A DNA stretch of 64,000 nt from Chroococcidiopsis sp. TS-821. GTDB lineage: Bacteria; Cyanobacteriota; Cyanobacteriia; Cyanobacteriales; Chroococcidiopsidaceae. The position numbers and the translations under genes are program-made. Shown piece by piece: positions 1 to 9,025 of this stretch. Below the pieces are notes generated by a model. That model was not told where the DNA came from and made no database searches. It saw nothing but the letters and a program-made list of their open reading frames with translations. Each line of letters begins with the position of its first letter. The first letter of the stretch is position 1. The stretch covers positions 1 through 64,000 of the forward strand of contig NZ_MVDI01000016.1 of NCBI RefSeq assembly GCF_002939305.1, read 5' to 3'.

Positions 1-127
1 CCATGTAGGCGCACGGAAATAGCAACAGTCCCGACCACCCGATGAATACAAATCGATCTCTTTTTAGCCAGTCATCAACGACGTCGAACCATCCTCGACT
101 CGTTGCCTGTCCTACTGCTATTGTCAT
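1..127 (-). CDS. psbD: Photosystem II D2 reaction-centre protein, N-terminal part
   Basis: D2 is one of the two core subunits of the photosystem II reaction centre in the thylakoid membrane. Only the first 42 codons lie in the window; the gene continues past the left edge. The reverse-strand translation opens with [19 protein letters not shown] and continues through [20 protein letters not shown], which I recognise as the D2 amino terminus. The ATG at 127-125 follows a GAGGA ribosome-binding site. Cyanobacteria often have two psbD copies, one overlapping psbC; which copy this is cannot be seen here. It is transcribed divergently from ycf4, so photosystem II and photosystem I functions share one spacer. 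Confidence 0.95.
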   Translation of the reverse strand, partial: MTIAVGQATSRGWFDVVDDWLKRDRFVFIGWSGLLLFPCAYM

Positions 128-515
128 TGAACTATAATCCTCGCGGTCTACTAAAAATTGCAACTCATTTGAGGAATTAAATTTTTGACACTTTTCACTA
201 CGCTAAGTAGCAAAAATTTATGAGAAAATACCTGTAAACTTACGTTTACTCATATTCCTCATTGGCTTCGTCAAACAGCCCTTACCACTTTCTGGTTATC
301 CAGTCTATGGTTCTTAATCTTTCTTAACTTATCACATTATTCACGCTCTGTAACCAGTCCAGCTATATGGGATTATGGTTTTAGCATTAGCTTCTTAATA
401 TAATAGATATCAGAAATTTTACAATTTGACACAAGTTTTCTCAGTAATGTAGGCAATTTGGCAAAATCTAATAACTTAACGTTTATTAAAGTTTTAGAAT
501 CAGCAGGGTAGATTA
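128..515. promoter_or_regulatory. Divergent psbD/ycf4 spacer
   Basis: This A+T-rich spacer of about 390 bp must hold the promoters and leaders of psbD (leftward) and ycf4 (rightward). I see no RNA gene and no further credible ORF; a short reverse ORF near 373-603 overlaps the ycf4 start and looks spurious. Exact promoter boxes could not be assigned with confidence. Confidence 0.5.
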
Positions 516-1109
516 ATGACTTTATCATCAACCAAGAATACGGGTGACTTTGCACAAGACAACTCTGCTTCTCAGGTTCTTTATCAAAAAGTTTTAGGTT
601 CAAGGCGTTTTAGTAACTACTGGTGGGCAGTGGTTGTTTCGTTGGGTGCGACCGGCTTTTTACTGGCTGGGCTGTCGAGTTATCTCAAAATTAACTTACT
701 GCCGTTTACTAGCCCTGAGGATATTATGTTTGTTCCCCAAGGTTTGGCGATGACTTTTTACGGTGCTACAGGCTTGCTACTAGCACTGTATCTTTGGCTT
801 GTCGTCATTTTAGATGTGGGAGGCGGTTACAACGAATTCAACAAAGAAACAGGCAAAGTCCGCATCTTTCGTTGGGGATTTTTAGGAAAAAATCGACGAA
901 TTGAAATTGATTTTCCGACACAAGACGTGCAAGCAGTGCGGGTAGAAGTCAAAGAAGGGTTAAATCCACGTCGGGCTTTGTACTTGCGAGTAAAAGGTCG
1001 GAGAAACGTACCGCTCACGCGTGTAGGACAACCAATATCTTTACAAAAGCTGGAAACCGAAGGCGCACAACTCGCGCAGTTTTTAGGCGTACCGCTCGAA
1101 GGTTTATAA
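516..1109 (+). CDS. ycf4: Photosystem I assembly protein Ycf4
   Basis: Ycf4 is a thylakoid membrane protein that helps assemble the photosystem I complex. The 197-residue product has the usual family length. It has two membrane spans near residues 35-58 and 75-102, separated by a short loop. A soluble carboxy-terminal domain follows (GGGYNEFNKETGKVRIFRWG and on), typical of Ycf4. It starts at an ATG at 516 and ends 36 bp before the cyclophilin gene, so the two could be co-transcribed. No anomaly was seen. Confidence 0.96.
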   Translation: MTLSSTKNTGDFAQDNSASQVLYQKVLGSRRFSNYWWAVVVSLGATGFLLAGLSSYLKINLLPFTSPEDIMFVPQGLAMTFYGATGLLLALYLWLVVILDVGGGYNEFNKETGKVRIFRWGFLGKNRRIEIDFPTQDVQAVRVEVKEGLNPRRALYLRVKGRRNVPLTRVGQPISLQKLETEGAQLAQFLGVPLEGL

Positions 1110-1145
1110 TCAAATTTTGCAATGATGATGAAACACTCAAGTTGA

Positions 1146-1916
1146 GTGAATAGCATAATGCATCGAAAAATTCAGTTGTTGTTTGTTGTGTTACTAGTGA
1201 GTGGGTTAATGCTAGGAGGATGCACCCCCGATCAAGCTTCTGTATCTTCGCCAACTCCTCCAGCAACGCAGACAACATCGCCTACTACACCTACTACTCC
1301 AACGAGTAGTCCACAAATGAAATCACCTATATTAGAAGGAACTGCCACCGTTGTGATGACGGTTAATGGCTCGCCAATTACGATCGAAGTCGATGGAAAC
1401 AATGCCCCAGTCACGGCGGGAAATTTTGTTGACCTCGTGCAGCGCGGTGTTTATAACGGATTAGTTTTCCATCGCGTTGTCCGACAGCCCGAACCCTTTG
1501 TCGTTCAAGGTGGCGATCCGCAAAGTAGAAACCCGAACTTTCCACCACAGCGCCTAGGGACTGGTGGATTTGTCGATCCGAACACAGGTAGCGAGCGCTT
1601 TATTCCTTTAGAAATCAAGCCAGAAGGCGCGGCTGAACCAGTTTACAGTCAAACTTTTGAAAGCGCTGGTATTTCAGCCCAACCACAACTACGTCATACA
1701 CGCGGTGCAGTAGCGATGGCGCGATCGCAGCAGCCAGATTCTGCCTCGTCGCAATTCTACTTTGCTTTAGCTGATTTGCCGTTTTTAGACGGTAGTTATG
1801 CAGTGTTCGGTTATGTCACTGATGGGATGGATGTTGTCGATCAAATTCAGCAAGGCGATCGCATCGAATCAGCGCAAGTCACCCAGGGAGCAGAAAACTT
1901 ACGCGGTGGTCAATAG
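1146..1916 (+). CDS. Cyclophilin-type peptidyl-prolyl cis-trans isomerase lipoprotein
   Basis: Cyclophilins catalyse proline cis-trans isomerisation and help fold exported proteins. The product opens with a lipoprotein signal peptide ending in a lipobox-like LMLGGC, so it is probably membrane-anchored. A Ser/Thr/Pro-rich linker follows. The cyclophilin domain then shows [14 protein letters not shown] and SSQFYFAL, the usual active-site segments. The open frame begins with GTG at 1146; an in-frame ATG at 1158 is an alternative start that keeps the signal peptide. It lies between ycf4 and the ketoacyl synthase on the same strand. Confidence 0.92.
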   Translation: MNSIMHRKIQLLFVVLLVSGLMLGGCTPDQASVSSPTPPATQTTSPTTPTTPTSSPQMKSPILEGTATVVMTVNGSPITIEVDGNNAPVTAGNFVDLVQRGVYNGLVFHRVVRQPEPFVVQGGDPQSRNPNFPPQRLGTGGFVDPNTGSERFIPLEIKPEGAAEPVYSQTFESAGISAQPQLRHTRGAVAMARSQQPDSASSQFYFALADLPFLDGSYAVFGYVTDGMDVVDQIQQGDRIESAQVTQGAENLRGGQ

Positions 1917-1979
1917 AAAGAAGCTAAGGAGCGTTGAGTGTTAAATTTTGACTTTTAATTTCCTACTCACCCCTAAGTT

Positions 1980-3125
1980 GTGGATGTTGTTGTTACTGGT
2001 ATTGGTTTAGTCTCGTCCTTGGGTGAAAGCCTAGAGGCAAGTTGGCAAAATCTCCTAGCCGGTCAATCTAGCGTTCGAGTACAACAACCGTTTATAGAAC
2101 AAAAACCACGACCACTAGCACTGATTGCACAACAGCCAGCTGAGTTAGAAAATCTGACTCGGTTGGCGATCGCATCAGTAATCAAAGATGCAGGATTAGA
2201 GTTACCACTACCCGATTGTGGAGTCGTAGTTAGCTCAAGTCGCAGTCATCAAGCGGCATGGGAAAACTTTGCACGGCACATGCATGCAAAGAAAAGTCAA
2301 AGTGACATCGCACAACCGTGGCTGGCAACATTACCACACGCACCTGCAATCGCTGCAGCACGTCAAATTGGCGCAAAGAATTCAGTTTTAGCACCAATGG
2401 CAGCGTGTGCCACGGGTATTTGGACGCTGGCGCAGGCTTATGAACTGATTCAAACAGGGCAGTGTCAACGTGCAATCGCTGGTGCCGTTGAAGCACCAAT
2501 AACACCACTGACATTGGCTGGTTTTCAGCAAATGGGGGCATTGGCACGAACAGGGGCTTATCCTTTCGATCGCGATCGCGAAGGACTCGCTTTAGGAGAA
2601 GGTGCGGCGATGTTTGTGTTAGAAACCGCCAAGCAAGCAAACGAACGTCAGGCAAAAATTTACGGGCAAATTCTCGGCTTTGGTTTGACGTGTGATGCCT
2701 ACCACGCGAATACACCCGAACCCCAAAGTCGAAGCGCGATCGCTGCGGTCAAGCAATGTTTAGAACGTAGTAAACTATCTCCAACGGACATTGACTATAT
2801 CCACGCGCACGGTACAGCAACTAAGCTCAACGATCAAAACGAAGCGAATTTACTCCAAATCTTGTTTCCACATGGCGTTGCTGTCAGTTCTACCAAGGGA
2901 GCCACAGGACACACTTTAGGTGCTTCTGGCGCGTTGGGTACTGCTTTTTGCTTAATGGCATTGCGCGACCGACTTTTACCACCGTGTGTCGGCTTACAAA
3001 CACCAGAGTTTAATTTAGATTTTGTCACTACAGCACGCCGCAGTGACATTCGTACGGTTCTTTGTTTTAGTTTTGGTTTTGGCGGACAAAATGCTGTAGT
3101 AGCATTGAAAAAATTCGATGAGTAG
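1980..3125 (+). CDS. Beta-ketoacyl-ACP synthase, KAS II-like
   Basis: This is a condensing enzyme of the fatty-acid (or polyketide) elongation type. The thiolase fold shows the catalytic Cys in MAACATG, the first His in HAHGTAT and the second His in KGATGHTLGASG, plus the closing FGFGGQNA motif. At 381 residues it is shorter than typical FabF (about 410) and somewhat divergent, so it may be a second KAS rather than the main FabF. The start is a GTG at 1980. The gene ends 27 bp before cruP on the same strand. Its acyl substrate cannot be told from sequence. Confidence 0.9.
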   Translation: MDVVVTGIGLVSSLGESLEASWQNLLAGQSSVRVQQPFIEQKPRPLALIAQQPAELENLTRLAIASVIKDAGLELPLPDCGVVVSSSRSHQAAWENFARHMHAKKSQSDIAQPWLATLPHAPAIAAARQIGAKNSVLAPMAACATGIWTLAQAYELIQTGQCQRAIAGAVEAPITPLTLAGFQQMGALARTGAYPFDRDREGLALGEGAAMFVLETAKQANERQAKIYGQILGFGLTCDAYHANTPEPQSRSAIAAVKQCLERSKLSPTDIDYIHAHGTATKLNDQNEANLLQILFPHGVAVSSTKGATGHTLGASGALGTAFCLMALRDRLLPPCVGLQTPEFNLDFVTTARRSDIRTVLCFSFGFGGQNAVVALKKFDE

Positions 3126-3152
3126 AGCGCGCGACTTCCTCAATATTCTCCC

Positions 3153-4703
3153 ATGAGTCTTACTGAAGAAATTCTCTCGCAATTGCCTGGCGATATCCTC
3201 GGCAGTTTGCGTCGTACCGATCGCCTGTTAGCATCCATCAGAGAAGGTAACAATCCCGTACCCCTAGTCATTCGTCAAGAGCAGGAAGCTTTAGGGACAG
3301 TTGATTGGGATGTGGTTATCTGTGGTGGAACTCTGGGAATTTTGATTGGCTGTACTTTAGCACAATTAGGATGGCGTGTAGCACTGATTGAAAGAGGAAT
3401 TTTGCGCGGTAGAGATCAAGAGTGGAATATTTCGCGCCAAGAGTTGGCAGTTTTCTTAGAACTGAACGTACTCACTGAAGCTGAGTTAGAGCAAGCGATC
3501 GCTACCGAATACAATCCTGCCCGCGTTAGCTTTCACGATGGTGTTGAAGTATGGGTACGCGATGTTTTAAACATTGGTGTCGATCCCGTTTATTTATTAG
3601 AAACGCTTAAATCAAAGTTTCTTGCGGCTGGAGGTAAATTATGCGAAAACACGCCCTTTGCCAGTGCTACGGTACATCCCAATGGTGTAGCTGTCAAAAC
3701 AGGAAACGACGCGCCACTCAATACGCGCTTGCTACTTGATGCCATGGGGTACGGTTCTCCCATCGTTCAACAAGCCCGCCAAGGAAAAAAACCTGATGGC
3801 ATTTGCTTAGTCGTAGGAAGTTGTGCTGCTGGCTTTTCCGAAAATAACACCGGAGATTTACTTGTCTCTTTTACTCCGTTACAAAACCAATGTCAGTACT
3901 TTTGGGAAGCTTTTCCCGCGCGCGACGGTAGAACAACGTATTTATTTACGTACATGGATGCTCACCCTAGTCGCCCTACTTTAGAAGATCTATTTGAAGA
4001 TTATCTGCGCTTAATGCCAGAGTATCAAAATGTAGCTTTAAATCAATTACAGCTACAACGAGCGCTGTTTGGTTTTTTTCCTTCTTATCAGCAAAGTCCT
4101 TTACGTCTACCTTGGAATCGAATCTTACCGATTGGCGATAGTAGTAGTAGCCAGTCGCCTGTCAGCTTTGGTGGTTTTGGTGCCACGATCCGTCACCTCA
4201 AGCGTTTAACATTTGGTATTCATGAAGCGTTGAGTTGCGATTGCCTTTCTGCGCAAGCTTTAGCACTACTACAACCTTATCAACCAAATATCAGCGTGAC
4301 TTGGCTATTTCAAAAAGCCATGAGTGTGGGTGTCAATCAAAAAGTTGCACCCGATCAAATTAATCAACTCTTGTCAGCTGTATTTCAAGAAATGAATTTG
4401 TTAGGAGACTCTGTATTAAAACCATTTCTGCAAGATGTTGTACAATTTCCGGCATTAACAAAAACACTATTGAAAACAGGATTTAAGCATCCAGCCTTAG
4501 TTGCTAAAGTGATTCCGCAGGTGGGATTAAATAACTTATTTACTTGGACGCTTCATTTTTTGAGTTTAGGTGTTTATTCAGGTTTATCTCAATTAACCGC
4601 GTTACAAACGTGGAGCAAAAATCTACCTACTGTGCCGAGGTACTACTGTCAAAGATTGCTTGATGCCTGGAAATATGGTTCTGGAAATGATTACGTTGCA
4701 TGA
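3153..4703 (+). CDS. cruP: CruP, FAD-dependent lycopene cyclase-family protein
   Basis: CruP is the paralogue of the CruA lycopene cyclase found in cyanobacteria and plants. In plants it has been linked to carotenoid homeostasis rather than simple cyclisation. Family marks include the dinucleotide-binding segment VVICGGTLGILIG near residue 55. The EWNISR segment, the block KPDGICLVVGSCAAGF, FWEAFPARDG and the SSQSPVSFGGFG motif are also present. The 516-residue length fits CruP better than the longer CruA. It follows the ketoacyl synthase by 27 bp, possibly as an operon. The cyclase activity of this protein is not provable from sequence. Confidence 0.88.
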   Translation: MSLTEEILSQLPGDILGSLRRTDRLLASIREGNNPVPLVIRQEQEALGTVDWDVVICGGTLGILIGCTLAQLGWRVALIERGILRGRDQEWNISRQELAVFLELNVLTEAELEQAIATEYNPARVSFHDGVEVWVRDVLNIGVDPVYLLETLKSKFLAAGGKLCENTPFASATVHPNGVAVKTGNDAPLNTRLLLDAMGYGSPIVQQARQGKKPDGICLVVGSCAAGFSENNTGDLLVSFTPLQNQCQYFWEAFPARDGRTTYLFTYMDAHPSRPTLEDLFEDYLRLMPEYQNVALNQLQLQRALFGFFPSYQQSPLRLPWNRILPIGDSSSSQSPVSFGGFGATIRHLKRLTFGIHEALSCDCLSAQALALLQPYQPNISVTWLFQKAMSVGVNQKVAPDQINQLLSAVFQEMNLLGDSVLKPFLQDVVQFPALTKTLLKTGFKHPALVAKVIPQVGLNNLFTWTLHFLSLGVYSGLSQLTALQTWSKNLPTVPRYYCQRLLDAWKYGSGNDYVA

Positions 4704-4719
4704 TACCGTTTTACCTAAT

Positions 4720-5739
4720 TTAGGCTGGTATTGTAAGTTTGTAATATTCTATATACCATTGAATAAATTTGTGCATACCTTCTTCAATTGATGTATTTGG
4801 TTTGAATCCCACATCCGTCATTAAATCTTCTACATCTGCGTAAGTTGCAGGAACATCGCCAGGTTGCATTGGTAAGAAATTCTTTTGCGCTTTTTTGCCT
4901 AATGCAGTTTCAATAATTTCAATAAACTTCATTAACTCGACGGGACGATTGTTACCAATGTTGTAGACTTTGTATGGGGCAGTAGACTCTGGCTGCATGT
5001 CTGTGCTGAGATCTTGTGCAGGTTGCGGGGGGTTGTACATCACTCGAACCACGCCCTCAATGACATCGTCTATGTAGGTAAAATCGCGCTGCATCTTGCC
5101 AAAATTGTAGACATCGATGGGCTTGCCTGCGGCGATCGCCTGTACGAATTTGAAATAAGCCATGTCAGGTCTACCCCAAGGACCATAAACGGTAAAAAAT
5201 CGCAGTCCTGTTGTAGGTAAGTTGTATAAATGACTATAAACGTGCGCTATTAGTTCGTTAGCTTTCTTACTTGCAGCGTAGAGGGAAATCGGGCGATCGA
5301 CGTTATCAGTTACCGCAAACGGAACTTTCTTGTTCGCACCATAGACGGAACTTGAGGAAGCAAAAACTAAATGTTTAATATGACTGCGGCGACAAGCTTC
5401 TAGTAAGTTAACAAATCCTGACAAATTACTATCAACATAAGCAAACGGATTTTCCAGCGAATAACGTACTCCAGCTTGCGCAGCTAAGTTTACGACATAA
5501 TCAAACTCAACGTTTTGAAATAACTCAAATAGTCCCTCGCGGTCAATTAGGTCGAGAAACTGAAACGAAAAATTGGAATAATAATTAATTAGAGCTAATC
5601 TATCTTTCTTGAGTTTGACATCGTAATACTCATTTAAATTATCGATTCCGTAAACTTGAATACCTTCATTTATTAGGCGTTGTGCTAGATGAAATCCAAC
5701 AAATCCGGCAACTCCTGTCACTAAGACTTTCATGGGCAT
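4720..5739 (-). CDS. NAD-dependent sugar epimerase, UDP-glucuronate 4-epimerase type
   Basis: This extended short-chain dehydrogenase interconverts UDP-glucuronate and UDP-galacturonate, supplying sugars for envelope polysaccharide. The 339-residue protein shows the Rossmann motif GVAGFVGFHLAQRL, the SSSSVYG serine block and the catalytic YAASKKANE (Tyr-x3-Lys). RFFTVYGPWGRPDMA is characteristic of this epimerase group. Two ATGs are possible: 5739, and 5733 two codons later. The GGAG element is only 3 nt from the first but 9 nt from the second, so 5733 is the better start. It lies 12 bp downstream of the histidine phosphatase gene, probably as an operon. Confidence 0.9.
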   Translation of the reverse strand: MPMKVLVTGVAGFVGFHLAQRLINEGIQVYGIDNLNEYYDVKLKKDRLALINYYSNFSFQFLDLIDREGLFELFQNVEFDYVVNLAAQAGVRYSLENPFAYVDSNLSGFVNLLEACRRSHIKHLVFASSSSVYGANKKVPFAVTDNVDRPISLYAASKKANELIAHVYSHLYNLPTTGLRFFTVYGPWGRPDMAYFKFVQAIAAGKPIDVYNFGKMQRDFTYIDDVIEGVVRVMYNPPQPAQDLSTDMQPESTAPYKVYNIGNNRPVELMKFIEIIETALGKKAQKNFLPMQPGDVPATYADVEDLMTDVGFKPNTSIEEGMHKFIQWYIEYYKLTIPA

Positions 5740-5751
5740 TTTCTCCGGTAA

Positions 5752-6939
5752 CTAAAGGATATTTGTGTGGGAAATAGACAAGTTGATTGCTTGACTTACA
5801 GGTAAGCTGTCTTTCAATGGATAGTGAACGACACTTAAACAACCAGACTTTAATTGCAAGCGCCAAAAATTACTAGCATCAAGTCCTAATATTTGACCTA
5901 TAATACACTTGATAATGGCACTACTAGCAATAACTAATCCAGTAACTAACGTATTAGTTGCCACAGAAGAACAGCGCGAATCAATCGTTTGTTGCCATGC
6001 TAGCGGGAAATTGTGTCGAGATACTTGCAACTGTACTGTTGTCGGATGATGTTGCAAAAGATATGCAGTCATCTCTTGGGAAGTGCATAATTCGCTGGTG
6101 AGGCTAAAGTCTATCGATATGGGTTTGAGAAATTCAGCTAATTGCTGCAATTGACTTAAAGCGATCGCATCGACAGGCAAGAGTAACAAGCGTAACCCGT
6201 GCTTTCCAGCCTTGAGTTTGGGCAGTTCACCTAAATGCGACGTCAGATTTAAAGCACTTAGCTTGGCTGACAGGCTATTTGCCGGGAAATTAAGAATACT
6301 CACGCCACAGTTTGATTGCTGAATGGTATGATATCGTGCTGGTGACAAATTGAGGGCGCTGCTAATTAAGGCACGATTTGTACCGCCGTGGCTGACTACT
6401 AATATTGTTTTACCTAAATGACGTGGTAAAACGCTTTGCCAAAACTGTTTTGCTTGTTCGTAAAGGTTCAGCACCGGACAGGGCTTGATGGCAGTTGCAG
6501 TATTGCGATGGTAGCCTGTACTGAGGGGGTCTTGATTAATAATTTGAAATTTATGCGGACGTTGTTGCCAACATTGATAGTCCGCAGCGAAGTTTTGGCG
6601 CACATCCTCAAAAGTTTTTCCTTGCCATAGAGAAAGATCGATCTCTGTAAGATTAGGGTTTGTATTGATTGGGATTAAGGATTTAGTACTGATACCAATA
6701 CCGTCGATAATTTGATGCGCTGTAGCGATCGCGCGTTGCAAAGGGCTTGTATAGATCGCGTCGATGGCTATTTTCTGCAGAGCAACTCCCGTTTGATAAG
6801 CTGATTGATATCCTTTCGCAGTTAACACAGACTCATCACTACGACCTTGGTATTTTCCTTCAGCGTTGAAGGTACTTTGACCGTGACGGACTAGAATGAC
6901 ACGGGTAAAACCCACCTCAGTATTAGACTGCGAGTCCAT
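5752..6939 (-). CDS. Histidine phosphatase family protein, two-part
   Basis: The family uses a phosphohistidine intermediate to hydrolyse or transfer phosphate. The amino-terminal half (residues 12-215) has the catalytic RHGQS motif, TSPLQRA, and the second histidine in VVSHGGTNRALI. The carboxy-terminal half (about 225-395) lacks a second RHG motif and looks like a cyanobacterial accessory domain. The substrate is unknown; phosphoglycerate mutase-like names should be treated as family labels. It is followed after 12 bp by the sugar epimerase, suggesting a joint transcript. Confidence 0.85.
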   Translation of the reverse strand: MDSQSNTEVGFTRVILVRHGQSTFNAEGKYQGRSDESVLTAKGYQSAYQTGVALQKIAIDAIYTSPLQRAIATAHQIIDGIGISTKSLIPINTNPNLTEIDLSLWQGKTFEDVRQNFAADYQCWQQRPHKFQIINQDPLSTGYHRNTATAIKPCPVLNLYEQAKQFWQSVLPRHLGKTILVVSHGGTNRALISSALNLSPARYHTIQQSNCGVSILNFPANSLSAKLSALNLTSHLGELPKLKAGKHGLRLLLLPVDAIALSQLQQLAEFLKPISIDFSLTSELCTSQEMTAYLLQHHPTTVQLQVSRHNFPLAWQQTIDSRCSSVATNTLVTGLVIASSAIIKCIIGQILGLDASNFWRLQLKSGCLSVVHYPLKDSLPVSQAINLSISHTNIL

Positions 6940-7638
6940 TGAACTTTTCCTTTCGAGAGTTGTCGGTGCTAATTGTCATACAAAGCATCAAATATTCTTC
7001 TTTGCAAGACAATACAGATTTGTTCTGCTGAACAACAGCGTTTCTCATTTAAAACACAGTCATGTTGCTTGCAACTGTGATTTCAATCCCAGACAATTCA
7101 AAAGATTTAAGTTAAGTAAGCGGGCATTATGAGAGCTAATTTATAAACAAAATGTTAAGCAGCTAGTCGTTTTAGCAATAACCGCAGCATACCAGCGTCA
7201 ATCAAAGACTCGCTCACTGCTAGCAGCAGTTCAGAATTTTGGCTTTACCGTCTGGGGAAGACTTCAAACCGATCGTTAATGCACTTGACTACTTCTGTTC
7301 GCCACCGTCTCCAGAATCTAGCCAAATTAGCTCTGACGATTTGGAGCGATCGCACTCGTGTCATAGCGCCACCGTTCGTTGCTCCTCAACTACTACACTC
7401 ATGAGTAGTCCTTATATAGTTAAATAATAAAAATAAAGACGGCACAGTTACGGTAAATAGATGGTGTAATTCTACTCCTCATGAATCAAAAATGAAGAAT
7501 TTATGAGAAAAATTTCATACTTTTAAAAATTAAGCTGAAGGTTAAGCGATAAGAAACTAGAATGATACCTACAGTGACGTTTGTACAAAAGATGTATTTG
7601 TAGTGTAAAGCTACTTAAAAGAATGTGTCCAAGCTTGA
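6940..7638. other. Spacer of about 700 bp, no confident gene
   Basis: No recognisable protein or RNA gene is seen. A 48-codon open stretch at 7133-7279 on the plus strand has protein-like composition but no start codon, and may be a decayed fragment. A short ORF at 7239-7427 shows no family signature. The region likely holds the leader of the phosphatase-epimerase pair and the 3' end of the response-regulator transcript. Confidence 0.4.
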
Positions 7639-8307
7639 TTAACCGCGCAAACGATAACCAACACCACGAACTGTTTCAATAAATTGATTTCCTAACTTCT
7701 TGCGCAAGTAGCCGACGTAGACATCTACAATATTTGAGCCAGGATCGTAATCGTAGCCCCAGACACGGTTAAGGAGTTGTTCGCGACTTAAAATTTGTCC
7801 AGGATGGCGTAAGAAAGTTTCTGCTAGGGTAAACTCTCTAGCGGGTAATTCTACTAAGCGATCGCCTATAGTCGCTTTTCGCGTACGTAAGTCTAGAGTA
7901 ATATCTCCTACTTTGAGTACAATTTCTTCACTCACTTTTGGTAGTTGCTTATCCCGCAACCGCAACCGCACCCGTGCTAACAATTCTTCAAAGCGAAAAG
8001 GTTTAGTAACGTAGTCATCAGCACCGCCTTCTAGCCCAGCAACTTTATCGTTAATATCGTCACGAGCGCTGAGAATGATAATTGGTAGCTGCTCGCCTAA
8101 ACCACGTATTTCTTCTAAAACTTGCCAACCATCTTTACCAGGAAGACCGATATCTAACAGTAAAAGGTCAAAGCGATCGCTTTGGATCATCTGGATAACT
8201 TCATTGCCATCATTTGCTACTGCAGTAGTGAAACCCGCTGCTTTGAGTCCTTTTTCTAGAAAAGAAGCAATTCGAGGTTCATCTTCAGCAATCAGAATAT
8301 GGCTCAT
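7639..8307 (-). CDS. OmpR/PhoB-family response regulator
   Basis: This is a two-component transcription factor. The receiver domain (residues 3-115) has the acidic pair EDE near residue 8, the phospho-acceptor Asp in LLLLDIGLPG, the Ser of ILSARDD and the Lys of VTKPF. The winged-helix DNA-binding domain (about 128-222) has LPAREFTLAETFL and the closing VRGVGYRLRG. Its likely partner is the sensor kinase at 9026-10483 on the same strand. That gene is upstream but separated by about 718 bp, which is unusual for such a pair. The signal is unknown. Confidence 0.94.
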   Translation of the reverse strand: MSHILIAEDEPRIASFLEKGLKAAGFTTAVANDGNEVIQMIQSDRFDLLLLDIGLPGKDGWQVLEEIRGLGEQLPIIILSARDDINDKVAGLEGGADDYVTKPFRFEELLARVRLRLRDKQLPKVSEEIVLKVGDITLDLRTRKATIGDRLVELPAREFTLAETFLRHPGQILSREQLLNRVWGYDYDPGSNIVDVYVGYLRKKLGNQFIETVRGVGYRLRG

Positions 8308-9025
8308 GAGTCACCAGGCTATCTATTTCAAAGACAATTTTCAACAGGTCAAATTAAAACTGTGTCACCTTATAACGGTAAAAAATATTGAGAGGCAATT
8401 TTTTCTTCATACAGCGAATAGAAGCTTTAGTAATATGTGCTGACTTAATTCAATGAGCTTCGTAATAGTTGGTGTGAGAGGCGGTATTCACTGTGGTCGT
8501 CAAATCTTCTTGAAAATGAAAACCTGTTGTAGTTTCATCATAACAATCTGAAATATCGTACGAACTTGGTAACCGATGAAGAGTACGATAAATGCAAACT
8601 TCATCTAGGTACGAATGTTGCATCAATTGACTACTATAAACAATGTTGATAATGCCTCTAGAAACTGGAATATTGACACCACTAAATAGTGCAAGTTTCC
8701 TAGTTAGCAGAAAACTGATGTTTTTTGTGATTTCATTAAGCATTGACTGCATAGATTTTACAAGCAAGTTTTGCTACTTCTTCGAAATCGCAATCATCAG
8801 GTTCTATATTTCTAAAAATGTTGCATCTGGAGGTACGGAGTCTCGTAAATGTGACTTGGTATGAGGTAATCTCTTCTCACTAGAGATACCTATACCTGTG
8901 TCAGAAAGTTCGCTATCGAAAGTAGCGCAATAATGGGTTTGTATAAAAAATAGCAGGTTTTCGCTGTAATGCAATAGCGATCTTTTATACAAAAGTAATA
9001 AAATCATGCTGCACGTTGTAGTCAA
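8308..9025. other. Spacer between sensor kinase and regulator, no confident gene
   Basis: This 718-bp A+T-rich stretch separates two genes that would normally adjoin. Two reverse-strand ORFs (8450-8767, 105 codons; 8804-9025, 73 codons) have no recognisable domain and poor start context; I do not call them genes. An 11-bp inverted repeat with a nested stem lies at 8938-8993, just after the kinase stop. The stretch could be a decayed gene or insertion. Confidence 0.4.
8938..8993. repeat. Inverted repeat with nested stem after the sensor kinase gene
   Basis: TTTGTATAAAA at 8938-8948 is the exact reverse complement of TTTTATACAAA at 8983-8993. Inside, TCGCT (8961-8965) pairs with AGCGA (8976-8980). 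The position just downstream of the kinase stop suits a transcript 3' structure; it could also be the ends of a small repeat element. Confidence 0.5.

Noticed and set aside
7133-7279. 48-codon open stretch with protein-like residues in the spacer
   Set aside because: It has no start codon and no recognisable family; it could be a decayed fragment but cannot be supported.
8450-8767. 105-codon reverse ORF between kinase and regulator
   Set aside because: No domain, no good ribosome-binding site and A+T-rich composition; treated as non-coding.
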